Part shown: in pieces, positions 43,567-52,545 of the stretch
Position numbering within the stretch: the stretch's first letter is position 1
Layout: every line of letters begins with the position of its first letter
Assembly: GCF_000621745.1 (NCBI RefSeq)
Contig: NZ_JHXK01000009.1
Location: 186,001-250,000, forward strand
Direction: 5' to 3'
DNA length: 64,000 nucleotides
Source: Clostridium beijerinckii HUN142
GTDB lineage: Bacteria; Bacillota; Clostridia; Clostridiales; Clostridiaceae
Translations under genes and position numbers: made by a program
The notes under the pieces: generated by a model
The model's database searches: none
Told to the model about the DNA's origin: nothing
The model's input: only the letters and a program-made list of their open reading frames with translations

Positions 43567-44334
43567 TCATTGATAATAATTTTTAATATAAGCCACCCAT
43601 TCATTGTATATATCTTCATCAGATTTTCCAAATACCGTTTCATAATCTTCTGTTTTAATTATCTGCATTAATTTTTCCCATCCATATTTTTTATCTATAT
43701 ACTCTATATAGGTATTGGCAAAGGTGTAACCTCCCATCTTTGAAAATTTAACTGGATTGCTAGTCTTAATTTCTGAAAAAGTTGGAATATGCATATTGTA
43801 GGTATATTTTTTGTAAAAAGGCTCTTCATTGGATAGATATAAAGCCATTCCTTCAGTTAACCATAATCTAATATGTGGATTTATTATACTTACATAGGCA
43901 TGAACCATTTCATGTAAAGCAGCTTGTTTATTATTATCATAGTCATGAACCTTTCCTGGATTTGCAGGCGATGTCAATATAACATTCGTTCCTATATTAT
44001 CACCAATATACCAGTCTAAACCTAACATTGGCCCTATTAGTCCATATTTTTTCATTTGCATTGTAGATTGATGATCATAAATATAAATATTAACATTTTG
44101 CTTTTCACTAAATCCTAATTTTTTAGCTAATTCACCAGCTCTTGCATTAGCTAACTGAAAAACATCCTTAGCTGCCGCCTCTTCATCTTCATAATAAACA
44201 TTCACCCATTCCCCTTCAATAACATGCATATTTGATGTTTTTAATCTAAGAGTTGGAATAAGATTAATAAAAATAAGTAATGCAGCTATCACAAAAATAA
44301 TTCCAAATACTTTAACTGATTTATTTCTTTTCAT
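43567..44334 (-). CDS. Membrane-anchored gluzincin metallopeptidase, peptidase MA-like, 255 aa
   Basis: Residues 8-26 form an N-terminal anchor. The zinc site is ALHEMVHAYVSI (HExxH at about 139-143), and the third ligand is the glutamate of LWLTEGMALYLSNE some 20 residues later, which is the peptidase_MA pattern. The domain should face outside the membrane. Substrates of these proteins are unknown; cell-wall or surface-protein turnover is a guess. It is a single gene between two terminators; the ribosome binding site is weak. Confidence 0.8.
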   Translation of the reverse strand: MKRNKSVKVFGIIFVIAALLIFINLIPTLRLKTSNMHVIEGEWVNVYYEDEEAAAKDVFQLANARAGELAKKLGFSEKQNVNIYIYDHQSTMQMKKYGLIGPMLGLDWYIGDNIGTNVILTSPANPGKVHDYDNNKQAALHEMVHAYVSIINPHIRLWLTEGMALYLSNEEPFYKKYTYNMHIPTFSEIKTSNPVKFSKMGGYTFANTYIEYIDKKYGWEKLMQIIKTEDYETVFGKSDEDIYNEWVAYIKNYYQ

Positions 44335-44390
44335 TTCTTTTTCCTCATTTCTATCTTCTTTCCTATAGAATAACTAAAATATCATTCATA

Positions 44391-44430
44391 AAAAAGTAAC
44401 CAGAGTCATTATTTTCATATGACTCTGGTC
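44391..44430 (-). terminator. Terminator of the NarL/DesK-type two-component genes
   Basis: ACCAGAGTCAT and ATGACTCTGGT are perfect complements; the minus strand continues TACTTTTTTATG. It directly follows the regulator stop. Confidence 0.88.
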
Positions 44431-44441
44431 ATGTTTAATTA

Positions 44442-45104
44442 TTAAGAAAATATTTTTGCAAGCTTTAAGGCTAACATTGTCCTATCCTTTATTTCCGTTT
44501 TATCATAAATAGTACTTATATAATTTTTTACTGTACCTTCAGAAATATATAAGAATTCTGCTATTTGAGAATTTGTATATCCATCTGAAAGCAACTGACA
44601 AATCTCTATTTCTCTTTCAGTTAAATTTTTTAGTAAATCAACATTAAGATATTTTCCTTTATCTGTATTTTCATTTGAGCGTTTTAACATTATATTTGCT
44701 AATGCAGTCATTACTTTACTATCAAGCATGCTTTGACCATTCATAACATTAAAAATTCCTTGGACAATAACTTTTGTTCCTGCATCTTTTAATAAGTATC
44801 CATCTGCCCCATGTATCACTGCCTTCACAATGTTTTCTTCATCATAAAAAGTGGTCAAAACAAGTATTTTAATCTTAGGATATATTGTTTTTACCTTTGA
44901 TATCAATTCTTGTCCCGACATTCCTTCCATATTTAAGTCTACTAATGCTATATCTACTTGTTCTTTCTCTAAAATATCTAATGCTTCTTTTCCATCATGC
45001 GCTAATCCTGTTATTGTAAAAGATTCATTCATAGATAAGATTAACTCAAGGCTTTCTAAAAGAAGTTTTTCATCATCTACTATTAATATTCTAATTTTAT
45101 TCAT
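44442..45104 (-). CDS. NarL/LuxR-family response regulator, 220 aa
   Basis: Receiver domain with the phosphorylated aspartate in IALVDLNMEGMSG, the switch threonine in VLTTFYDEE and lysine in GYLLKDAG. The C-terminal LuxR-type helix-turn-helix is NLTEREIEICQLLSDGYTNSQIAEFLYISEGTVKNYIS. ATG at 45104 has AGGTG at good spacing; GTG at 45113 overlaps that site. It is paired with the kinase directly upstream. Confidence 0.9.
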   Translation of the reverse strand: MNKIRILIVDDEKLLLESLELILSMNESFTITGLAHDGKEALDILEKEQVDIALVDLNMEGMSGQELISKVKTIYPKIKILVLTTFYDEENIVKAVIHGADGYLLKDAGTKVIVQGIFNVMNGQSMLDSKVMTALANIMLKRSNENTDKGKYLNVDLLKNLTEREIEICQLLSDGYTNSQIAEFLYISEGTVKNYISTIYDKTEIKDRTMLALKLAKIFS

Positions 45105-46377
45105 TCTTATCACCTGCTCTTGTTGGAATTTTTAGCATTACCAGAAGTCCTTCTTGATTTTCTATTTTTAAAATCCCACCTATAGAAATTAAGTAGTTTC
45201 TGATTTTTCTAATTCCAAATCCAGAGTCCAATAATTCCTCATAATTTCTCATACTCTCTATACCTGTTCCATTGTCCTGAACTATTATATTTATATTACT
45301 TCTATCTACATTTATAATAACAATAATAGCCGTTGCATTTCCATGCTTTACACTATTTGTAACTAGTTCCTGCAATGCTCCTATTAAGAAGTCAATTCTT
45401 TCTATACAAATACTCTGCGTTTTTAATTGCTGTTCACTATAATCGATTTTAGCTCTTATTTTAATATTAAAATCATTTTTTAATTTATCAATATTTGCAT
45501 TTATCAATTTCATCACATCATCTATGGTTTGTCCATTTTCTTTTGTGTTTACTCCACGAACCGCTTTTCTAATGGCTTCAAGGCTCTCACGCATTCTTAT
45601 ATTAGCAAATTTTATTTTTTCCATTGCCTTTTTAGAATTCGTATTGTAAATTGCTTCTGCCGCATCCAAACTCACAATCGCCGCCATTATTGTATGACCA
45701 ACGCTATTATGTATATCTCTGCTTACCTTCTCCCGCTCCTCATATTTTATCTTCTGCAGAGCAATAGATTTTTCCAGTTCAAAAACCTCTTTATCTTTTA
45801 TAAACTTATGGTAATTAAGCATGAGTCCAGAAGTACGATTACATAATATATAAAACAAGCTTCCACAGCATAAATATTGAAGTATTCTTGGCACTGCTCC
45901 ATATAGCATTATATTTTTTAATCCAGTAAAGGGTTCAACCCATGGTTCCATCAAAAAATTAAAGCTAAGTAAATGGGCTATTAATATATTAAATACTGAT
46001 TCAATAATTACTACTATAAGCTGTTTCTTTCTAAAATACATAGATGCTAATATTGTTGGAATAACAAACATTAAAACTGTTTGAAATGTTAATAATGTAT
46101 AACATATTCCTGTAGAAATCACAGCACAAGTAAGTATCAAATACTTTATCCATGGTTTCTTAAGTTCAAATATATCTACTAAAATTGTTGGCAGCAAAAG
46201 AGGAATTATAAGTAATGCATTCATTTTTACCATAACATTCTGCACGGCATCAAATACATGAATTAAATTTAAAAATCCTGCTGCAAAGCAAAAATACAAA
46301 ACAATACGCATCGCCTTTGACACTGTTTTATTTGTTTCTATTTCATTTTTCCACAATAGCTCATCAAACTGGTTCAT
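45097..46377 (-). CDS. DesK/LiaS-type sensor histidine kinase, 426 aa
   Basis: Six to seven hydrophobic helices in residues 25-185 form a membrane sensor without a large outer domain. The HisKA_3 phosphorylation site is REKVSRDIHNSVGHTIMAAIVSLD at about 215-238. The ATPase part has LQELVTNSVKHGNA, VQDNGTGI and GFGIRKIRNYL. It probably senses membrane state. The gene overlaps the regulator gene by a few bases. It is divergent, across a 640-base gap, from the LiaF-like/sigma operon, which makes that operon a possible target. Confidence 0.88.
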   Translation of the reverse strand: MNQFDELLWKNEIETNKTVSKAMRIVLYFCFAAGFLNLIHVFDAVQNVMVKMNALLIIPLLLPTILVDIFELKKPWIKYLILTCAVISTGICYTLLTFQTVLMFVIPTILASMYFRKKQLIVVIIESVFNILIAHLLSFNFLMEPWVEPFTGLKNIMLYGAVPRILQYLCCGSLFYILCNRTSGLMLNYHKFIKDKEVFELEKSIALQKIKYEEREKVSRDIHNSVGHTIMAAIVSLDAAEAIYNTNSKKAMEKIKFANIRMRESLEAIRKAVRGVNTKENGQTIDDVMKLINANIDKLKNDFNIKIRAKIDYSEQQLKTQSICIERIDFLIGALQELVTNSVKHGNATAIIVIINVDRSNINIIVQDNGTGIESMRNYEELLDSGFGIRKIRNYLISIGGILKIENQEGLLVMLKIPTRAGDKNE

Positions 46378-47014
46378 GTTATACCTCTTATCTGTAATAT
46401 AAATCTAATAAAAATATTCTTAACTAAAATCTTCATTTAGATCTTTTAAAATTCTTCTAAATATGGCTGTATCAACTAAGATCTGAACTTATGCATATAG
46501 AGCTCTGAAATAGGATTATACTGTTGTTCCAGTTTTTAAGGGAACATTTCACAAAAGCATAATTCTTATTTCTAGTTGCGATATATTTTATAATATAAGT
46601 CCAACTTATAATGACTTATCTATCATTTCTGGAAATTTGCTCATTACTCTAAAGATATTTTTTCCTATTGTGTTAAAGTTAATATTAACAACCTTATTTA
46701 TAATATAAATCCATAATTTCCTAAATATTCATTATAACTAGTATAACATAAATAGCAGAGAGTTATTTAGATTATGCTAATAATTTACCTTCTTCAAATT
46801 CTATAATATATCTTCTTTTTCTCCACTCTCATAATTCTACAGCTTCTCCTAATGATTATTATTTTATTATCCTTAACTTCTTTCCATATGGCTTTTAACC
46901 TTATATAAATTCAAACTTTTAAATATATATTTAAATTTTTTTATTTTAAACGTGGGATTATACATGCATCTTACGTCTAAATATATGAAAATAAAATTCA
47001 TGGAGGATTTTTAT
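46378..47014. other. Divergent intergenic region with repeat copy
   Basis: No gene. The repeat copy 46471-46620 fills its left part. The right part, leading to the LiaF-like gene, is very AT-rich; no sure promoter was found. Confidence 0.5.
46471..46620 (+). repeat. Dispersed intergenic repeat, copy 2
   Basis: Pairs with 42186-42335 in the same orientation. Strongest shared block: GGAACATTTCACAAAAGCAT versus GAAACATTTCACAAAAGCAT, extending to TTCTTATTTCTAGTTG. Confidence 0.75.
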
Positions 47015-47980
47015 ATGCGAAAAATAGGCACAACTACTTCTGCTATCTGCTTTATACTTTTAGGTATTTGGATTATGATTAATTCCAACAATCCGGATTT
47101 AGGAAGAAAACTCATAAAATTTTGGCCCATAATTATTATTTTAATAGGTATAGAAATTTTGTATTACACTTTAATAAAAAAAGAAAATGAAAGAATACGG
47201 ATAAGTGGTCTTGTTTTTCTTATAATAATAGTTTTCTTTTTCACAAATATATCTACAGACATTTTTAATAATATAAAACAAAATAATTCTTCCTTTAATT
47301 TAGACACAAATTTCTTTGATAATGTCTTTACAAGTAAAAATTTACAATCTATTGATAAAAAAATCACTTTAGATCCTATTGGTAATAATCTAAATTTTGA
47401 AACATTAAATGGTAAGCTGAATATAGAAAAAGCGACTGACAACAAAATAACTATAGATACTGAATTGTATATAAAGCAAAACAGCACTTCAAAGGATTAT
47501 GAATTGAATCCAACAACTGACTCAAATGGGTATACACTAAAAATTGTAGATGATAATATAGATTCAATTAAAGCCACTATCTATATACCTGAAGGATATG
47601 ATGTTTCTATAAAGGGGGGTAACCTAAATGTAGATAGTAATAGTGATGTAAGACTTGATGCTTTAAATATAAATGCATCTAATGGAAAATTTGATTTACA
47701 AGGCGACATTCCTAATTCGTCTCTAAAGTTAGAAAATGGTAAAATAGATTTAAGCAATAATTTATGTAAACACATCGATGTTTCTATGAATAATGGTTCA
47801 ATCTCTTTAGATTCAAAAGACAAAAATTTATCAATCAATACAGATATAAATCGTGGTACATGCAAGATAAATGATGAAAAAAGAGTCAATTCTGGAATTT
47901 CTAAAAATATCGGTACTGGTGAGGGCATAGTTAAAGCTAAATTAAATAATGGAACCATTAAAATAAATAGTGGAGAGTGA
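47015..47980 (+). CDS. LiaF-like membrane protein with DUF4097-type beta domain, 321 aa
   Basis: Three helices lie at about residues 6-24, 34-53 and 64-80 (LiaI/LiaF-TM-like, ILLGIWIMINSNNPDLGRKL, FWPIIIILIGIEIL). A repetitive beta-helix-like DUF4097 domain makes up the rest (GYDVSIKGGNLNVDSNSDVRL, NGKIDLSNNLCKHIDVSMNNG). LiaF proteins restrain the LiaRS stress system in Bacillus. An upstream in-frame ATG at 46952 exists, but GGAGGA lies right before ATG 47015. First gene of an operon with a sigma factor five bases downstream. Confidence 0.8.
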   Translation: MRKIGTTTSAICFILLGIWIMINSNNPDLGRKLIKFWPIIIILIGIEILYYTLIKKENERIRISGLVFLIIIVFFFTNISTDIFNNIKQNNSSFNLDTNFFDNVFTSKNLQSIDKKITLDPIGNNLNFETLNGKLNIEKATDNKITIDTELYIKQNSTSKDYELNPTTDSNGYTLKIVDDNIDSIKATIYIPEGYDVSIKGGNLNVDSNSDVRLDALNINASNGKFDLQGDIPNSSLKLENGKIDLSNNLCKHIDVSMNNGSISLDSKDKNLSINTDINRGTCKINDEKRVNSGISKNIGTGEGIVKAKLNNGTIKINSGE

Positions 47981-47984
47981 AAAA

Positions 47985-48521
47985 ATGGAGGAGCAAGAAT
48001 TCGTTGAAAAAATGAAAACCAAAGATGAAAATGCTTTTATTTACATGGTAGACGTTTATAAAAAAAGAATTCTCTCCTTATGCTATTCCTATACCTCTGA
48101 TTATTATGAGGCAGAAGATTTATCCCAAGAGGTTTTTATAAGCGTATTTAATAATATTGATAAATTTAGAGAAGAGAGTTCCTTTTCTACTTATTTATAC
48201 AAAATTACAACTTCAAAATGTATAGATTATACAAGAAAAAGAAGCATTAAAAACTTTTTAACTGGTCTCTTTATCTTTTCTAAGGAATCTACTCAGGATA
48301 TAGATGAGCAAAATTTTATACGGCAAAGCATTCAATCTCTGCCACTAAATTTGAAAACCCCGCTTGTACTATATTATTATATTGGATTAACTCAAAAAGA
48401 AATTGCAGATATATTAAACTTACCTTTAAAAACAATTGAAGGGAGAATTTATAGAGCTAAAAATAAATTAAAAAATATTATTGAAACGGAGGTTCCATTT
48501 TATGCAGAACAAAAGAGATGA
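47985..48521 (+). CDS. ECF-type RNA polymerase sigma factor, 178 aa
   Basis: Region 2 covers about residues 20-85 (YEAEDLSQEVFISVFNNIDKF and TYLYKITTSKCIDYTRKR), and region 4 about 120-170 (YYIGLTQKEIADILNLPLKTIEGRIYRAKNKL). The size and lack of regions 1 and 3 define the ECF group. ATG 47985 follows GGAG at nine bases; GTG 47970 overlaps the previous gene. The next gene encodes a small one-span protein in the anti-sigma position, so membrane control of this factor is likely. Confidence 0.9.
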   Translation: MEEQEFVEKMKTKDENAFIYMVDVYKKRILSLCYSYTSDYYEAEDLSQEVFISVFNNIDKFREESSFSTYLYKITTSKCIDYTRKRSIKNFLTGLFIFSKESTQDIDEQNFIRQSIQSLPLNLKTPLVLYYYIGLTQKEIADILNLPLKTIEGRIYRAKNKLKNIIETEVPFYAEQKR

Positions 48522-48807
48522 TTTTGATACTATAATTATTAATTCCTTTAAAAATATAACCGTATCTGATGAGTATAATAAAAAACTAATGCAAAAACTT
48601 CATAAAAAGCAGCTTCCTGATTCTAAGAGAAATAATCTAATCCCTTCCTACGCTTTAATTGCTGCTGGTTTACTTAGTATATTTCTTAGTATTACTAGTC
48701 TTCAGGTGCACATTACAAACTTTGAATCACGTTTTTTTGACAAAGCTGTAATTACTGAAATTAACCAACATTCTATTATTAATTTTATAAAACAATTAGG
48801 AGAGTGA
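48502..48807 (+). CDS. Small one-span membrane protein, probable anti-sigma factor, 101 aa
   Basis: Residues 1-50 are charged and cytoplasmic (DDFDTIIINSFKNITVSDEYNKKL), 52-70 form one transmembrane helix (ALIAAGLLSIFLSITSLQV), and a short outer tail follows. No zinc-binding HxxxCxxC anti-sigma motif is present, so the call rests on position just after the sigma gene and the one-span layout. ATG 48502 is preceded by CGGAGG; the TTG at 48481 lies inside the sigma gene and is rejected. The gene overlaps the sigma gene's end by 20 bases. Confidence 0.65.
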   Translation: MQNKRDDFDTIIINSFKNITVSDEYNKKLMQKLHKKQLPDSKRNNLIPSYALIAAGLLSIFLSITSLQVHITNFESRFFDKAVITEINQHSIINFIKQLGE

Positions 48808-48811
48808 AAAT

Positions 48812-49315
48812 ATGAACAATAGAAATAGTTTTCTTACTTTTGTAACTGCCTGCATTCCTGGCGTTGGATATATGTATCATGGGCTAATCAAAAAAGGAGT
48901 CCAGGTTTTATTCTTATATATGCTTATTGGACCTATTTTATCTTTTGTAGGACTTGGTTTCTTATCTCATTTAATTAAAATTTGCATATGGTTTTATACT
49001 TTCTTTGATACATTTGCTGTTTCAAGCAAAATAAAACGTGGAGAATATGTGCCTGATTCTGAATTTATTTTTAAGAATTACGTTAACACAGAAAATTCTT
49101 ACAGCGTAACTCCTACATGGAACGAAAGAATTAACAGACAAGGTTGGGTAATATTGGGTTCCTTTTTAATTATTCTTGGAATCTTATCTATCTTAAATCA
49201 AGTTTTTATAGATAGCGATATTTACAAATATATCAGATCTTATGCTTCGCAATATTTCATTCCTATAATATTTATTGTCATAGGTGTTTTGATTTTATTT
49301 AGGAAAAAAGACTAA
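48812..49315 (+). CDS. Multi-span membrane protein with LiaF-TM-like C-terminus, 167 aa
   Basis: Two to three helices lie within residues 5-70 (FLTFVTACIPGVGYMYHGL, GVQVLFLYMLIGPIL, ICIWFYTFFDTFAV) and two at the C-terminus (GWVILGSFLIILGILSIL, YFIPIIFIVIGVLILF). The last pair resembles the LiaF-type transmembrane unit of the operon's first gene. A soluble polar loop joins them. It closes the LiaF-like/sigma/anti-sigma operon and is followed by a strong terminator. Function unknown; envelope-stress role by association. Confidence 0.7.
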   Translation: MNNRNSFLTFVTACIPGVGYMYHGLIKKGVQVLFLYMLIGPILSFVGLGFLSHLIKICIWFYTFFDTFAVSSKIKRGEYVPDSEFIFKNYVNTENSYSVTPTWNERINRQGWVILGSFLIILGILSILNQVFIDSDIYKYIRSYASQYFIPIIFIVIGVLILFRKKD

Positions 49316-49336
49316 AAATTGAATACCTTCCTCATG

Positions 49337-49396
49337 AAAACCCACTACCATCTGTAAGTTGCTATTCAAGCAGCATGCAAATGGTAGTGGGTTTTA
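49337..49396 (+). terminator. Terminator of the sigma-factor operon
   Basis: AAAACCCACTACCAT pairs perfectly with ATGGTAGTGGGTTTT around a 30-base loop, followed by ATTGT. The bases after it resemble those after the hairpin near 52.0 kb (shared CGACCTTTGAA / TGACCTTTGAA). Confidence 0.8.
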
Positions 49397-49715
49397 TTGT
49401 AGAGGCGAAACACGACCTTTGAAATCCATTAGTAACTAATACTATAAAGAAAATTATCTTCATATAGTATTTCAGAATCTATATCAGCCTCGTTCCCCAA
49501 TTCCACAGTGTTAAGACTAACTCTTGCTCATTTATAAATAAAAATATATCTTTAACTGTTTCTTTGGTAATTCTTCCTCTATTATTTTACAAGAATTTAT
49601 ATCTGTTTCCATAGTGAATTTAATTATGGTATAACCGTAACATTCTACTGACCCAGACTTTGAAGTATCGATTCCGAGACAACATATTTTTATTTGGTGA
49701 TTAATTAGTATTAAT
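49397..49715. other. Intergenic region after the sigma operon
   Basis: No gene. The first 50 bases (GTAGAGG-x-GAAAC-CGACCTTTGAAATCCA) resemble 52025-52065, part of the repeat family flanking the chemoreceptor genes. Nothing else recognised. Confidence 0.45.
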
Positions 49716-51434
49716 TTATATATTAAATTTTTGTATCATATTATTAAGCTTTTGTGCAAGTTCAGCTTGGCTTTGTGAAGATTTTGCAATATCAGTAATA
49801 GCAAATGTTATTTCATTAACACTTCTCAATATTTCGTCAGAGCCAGTTGCAGATTCTTGAGCAACTTCAGAAACATTTTGTATAGAACCGCCTACTTGCA
49901 TTACTACTTGGTTCATTTTTTTTGATGCTGCTGCAAATTCTTCTATTATGTCATTCATAAATTCAGCATCCTTTTCATATTGAATTCCTGTATCCATAAG
50001 AAATCTATAACTAGGTTTTACATTATTGCTCATAAAATCAAGAACATCTTGTCCGCTCTTTGAAAGACTTCCAACTGCAATCTGAACCTGTGATACCATG
50101 TTTTGAATATTAGCAACTGCTGCTGAAGATTGTTCTGCAAGTTTTCTTACTTCATCAGCAACTACAGCAAATCCTTTTCCTTGTTCACCTGCTCTTGCTG
50201 CTTCTATAGCTGCATTTAAAGCAAGCAAATTGGTTTGTTCAGCTATGGTTCCAATAGAATCGGCCATCATTTTAACTTCTCCTACAACCTTAGAATTTTC
50301 GATAGCTTTTAAAATATTTTCACGATTTTCATCATAAATTAAATTACCTTGTTCTATATTTTTTAATGCTTTATCCTTTATATCAATAGCACGCTTCTTT
50401 ATTTCATTAACAGATATTGTCGCATTACTCGCATTTTTTTCAAGCATATTAGTGTTAGCACCTATTTCTTCTGCTGAAGTAGTTACCTCTTGCGTAGTAG
50501 CACTTAAATCTTGAGTTCGTTTAGATATTTGTTCTGTAGATTGATTTACTACCTCCATTTGAGATGAAATTTCTTCAGTTGTCGCAGAAAGCTCTTCACT
50601 TGTTGCACTTATATCACTCGAACTGTTTGTTATTTGAATTATTAGATTTTTAATATTTTCCTTTGCAGTATTTAGTGCTTTTGAAAGATTACCTACTTCA
50701 TCCCTTGATTCAACCTCTATAGATTTAGTTAAGTCTCCGCTTCCAATAGCTTCTGCAAATACTAATATTTTCTTAATCTTTCTTGAAATTGTAAGAGCCA
50801 TTGATAAACCTATTGCGAAGCTAATAAGCGCACCTACTATAACAATGCCTGATAGCATTTTAAAATACTTATTAAATGTAGTATCACTGTCGATTGATTT
50901 GACTTCTGCTGAAGCTGTATTATCGTCTACTATAGAAATCAAACCTTCTTTAATTGGTTTTCTAAGTATATTATACTCTTCTTTATAGGCTTTTGTAGCC
51001 GCTTCATAGTTACCACTCTTAACTAAATCTTCTACCTTTTTCATCGAATTAATATATTCAGGTAGTGAAGCTTTTACTTTATTATAGTTTTCCTTTTCTT
51101 CATCATTAGCAAAAGGTATACTCTCATATTCTTCAAAAAGTTGGGTGTTTTTTGCTTCAATGTTTTCTATATCAGTTTTCATAGCATCAACATCTTCTAT
51201 AAGATTGACATTAATCATGTGTTCTAAATCTAATTTCTCTATATAACTGTTAGTTTGTATAGCATATATTTTCTGCAATCTTGTTAAGCTATTCGCGTAT
51301 ATGTAGTTAGCATTATTATTAATAATATGCATTCCCACTAGACCGACAGCTCCAACTATAATTAGAAATGCTGTGCTTATTATGCTAGTAACTACTAGCT
51401 TCTGTGATATTTTAAAATTATTAACCCATTTCAT
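49716..51434 (-). CDS. Methyl-accepting chemotaxis protein, 4HB sensor, 572 aa
   Basis: A helix at residues 11-33, an outer four-helix-bundle sensor (about 35-190), a second helix at about 192-214, then HAMP and the MCP hairpin with the invariant tip [45 protein letters not shown]. It should signal to CheA/CheW; the ligand is unknown. It is a clear paralogue of the receptor at 52546-54261, sharing length, layout and the [16 protein letters not shown] region. AGGGGTG precedes the ATG. Confidence 0.92.
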   Translation of the reverse strand: MKWVNNFKISQKLVVTSIISTAFLIIVGAVGLVGMHIINNNANYIYANSLTRLQKIYAIQTNSYIEKLDLEHMINVNLIEDVDAMKTDIENIEAKNTQLFEEYESIPFANDEEKENYNKVKASLPEYINSMKKVEDLVKSGNYEAATKAYKEEYNILRKPIKEGLISIVDDNTASAEVKSIDSDTTFNKYFKMLSGIVIVGALISFAIGLSMALTISRKIKKILVFAEAIGSGDLTKSIEVESRDEVGNLSKALNTAKENIKNLIIQITNSSSDISATSEELSATTEEISSQMEVVNQSTEQISKRTQDLSATTQEVTTSAEEIGANTNMLEKNASNATISVNEIKKRAIDIKDKALKNIEQGNLIYDENRENILKAIENSKVVGEVKMMADSIGTIAEQTNLLALNAAIEAARAGEQGKGFAVVADEVRKLAEQSSAAVANIQNMVSQVQIAVGSLSKSGQDVLDFMSNNVKPSYRFLMDTGIQYEKDAEFMNDIIEEFAAASKKMNQVVMQVGGSIQNVSEVAQESATGSDEILRSVNEITFAITDIAKSSQSQAELAQKLNNMIQKFNI

Positions 51435-51777
51435 AAAAACACCCCTAAAATTATTTATTTTTATTATTATTCTCTAATTCATGCAATTAAGTTACCCTTT
51501 TCATGAATTAGGAAACAATTTGCAAAGTAGTTTATTTTGTTTAATCCTATTTCCATACCTTTAATTTTTCAATAATTCGATTCAGTTAAACAATATTATT
51601 TCATTTCCCCATAAATTTTTACTTTTTTTACAATTTATTAACTAAAATCAAGATTTTATACAATTAATATATCATATTATTTGTCGAATTACAATTTATT
51701 ATAATAATTCTTGATTATTTTCCAATATTTATTGAGCAATCCATTTTATAATTATTGTCAAACTTTAAAATGCACTA
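51435..51777. other. Intergenic region upstream of the first large chemoreceptor gene
   Basis: About 340 very AT-rich bases; presumably holds the receptor promoter. No repeat or gene recognised before the receptor relic that begins at 51778. Confidence 0.4.
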
Positions 51778-51925
51778 TAAATAAATTAGCTCTGGATGTA
51801 GCTATTTCAGTAAATCGTATCTTGTTTCTAAAGTATCTTACTTAACTTTATTAATTTTCTGAACGGATAAGAAATTTTGACTATACATACCCTGAGCATT
51901 TTTTCTCTGTAGCATTGAATTAATA
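51778..51925 (-). pseudogene. Internally deleted relic of a chemoreceptor gene
   Basis: Two pieces of the receptor gene at 52546-54261 are fused here. Bases 51778-51816 are identical over 39 bases to 53778-53816, and 51817 onward matches 54058 onward with few differences, coding YSQNFLSVQKINKVK where the intact protein has [15 protein letters not shown]. About 241 bases are missing between two AAATC copies. The upstream flank also matches that of the intact gene (ACTTCTGCTACGTAAAAAAT versus GCTTCTGCTAAACGAAAAAT). Confidence 0.85.
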
Positions 51926-51989
51926 AAGTTCTCTCCAAGATTTCTTCTCATTACTTTTATTAAGATATTTTTCAAAACTTCTGCTACGT

Positions 51990-52024
51990 AAAAAATAAAG
52001 CCCACGATGTTTCTAATCGTTGGG
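51990..52024. repeat. Hairpin in the duplicated receptor flank
   Basis: AAAGCCCACGAT and the later ATCGTTGGGTTT form an imperfect stem. It corresponds in position to the hairpin 54428-54470 upstream of the intact receptor gene, so the duplication included an upstream terminator. Confidence 0.5.
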
Positions 52025-52059
52025 TTTATGGTAGAGCAAAGCATGACCTTTGAAGTCCA

Positions 52060-52385
52060 CTAATAAATTTCTTCTAAATATAGATAAACAACTTATAAAT
52101 TAGACTTATTATATGAACATATTTACAAAATTGCTAGTACTTTGAGCTCATATCTTCACTAGAAATCATAAATATATTTGTGTAGAAAACATTTGAAAAT
52201 GAGCTGTTAAAGGTTCTTAGCTGTAGGTTGTTCCATTTTAGCTTGTCAAACTGAAAGTTGGAGCATGCTAAAGTGGATACAACCTGCTGCTTAGAAGCTT
52301 CAGCGATATTTTCATAGCTTTTCGGAACAAAATATTTATGATTTCGGTAAGTTACCACATAAGTTCAGTTCTTAGTTGGGGTATC
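52060..52385. repeat. Composite palindromic intergenic repeat, fullest copy
   Basis: About 320 non-coding bases. From left to right: the segment shared with 36271-36340 (52100-52169), a TGTGTAG block, a hairpin at 52223-52287 (GTAGGTTGTTCCATTTTAGC pairing with GAGCATGCTAAAGTGGATACAACC-type arm), and a tail whose reverse complement matches bases 1-56 and 43306-43380. A related copy lies at 59745-60060. Confidence 0.75.
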
Positions 52386-52456
52386 TATATTAAAGAAAGT
52401 TTAATTCAAAAACTTAACAAAAGATTTACATTTTTAAATTTGTAGTCACTTTATAA

Positions 52457-52492
52457 GGCCCTAAAATGCTGATCAATAACATTTCAGGGCCA
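52457..52492 (-). terminator. Hairpin after the second large chemoreceptor gene
   Basis: GGCCCTAAAATG and CATTTCAGGGCC pair with one mismatch around CTGATCAATAA. It is just downstream of the receptor stop on the minus strand; the T tract is weak. Confidence 0.65.
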
Positions 52493-52545
52493 ATTTTAAA
52501 TATATAATTTTATTTTATTCAATGGTTCAATTAAATTTTAAGAAT

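Noticed and set aside
46945..46980. Possible ECF sigma promoter (AAAC ... CGTCTAA) before the LiaF-like gene
   Set aside because: Spacing between the AAC and CGT parts is about 22 bases; ECF promoters normally have about 16.
51838..52044. Minus-strand frame of 68 codons as a real gene
   Set aside because: Its end (YSQNFLSVQKINKVK) is a copied piece of the chemoreceptor gene, fused to unrelated flank; treated as a relic.
52134..52358. Minus-strand frame of 74 codons
   Set aside because: Lies wholly within the palindromic repeat element; the sequence recurs as non-coding DNA elsewhere and the frame is not kept in the other copy.
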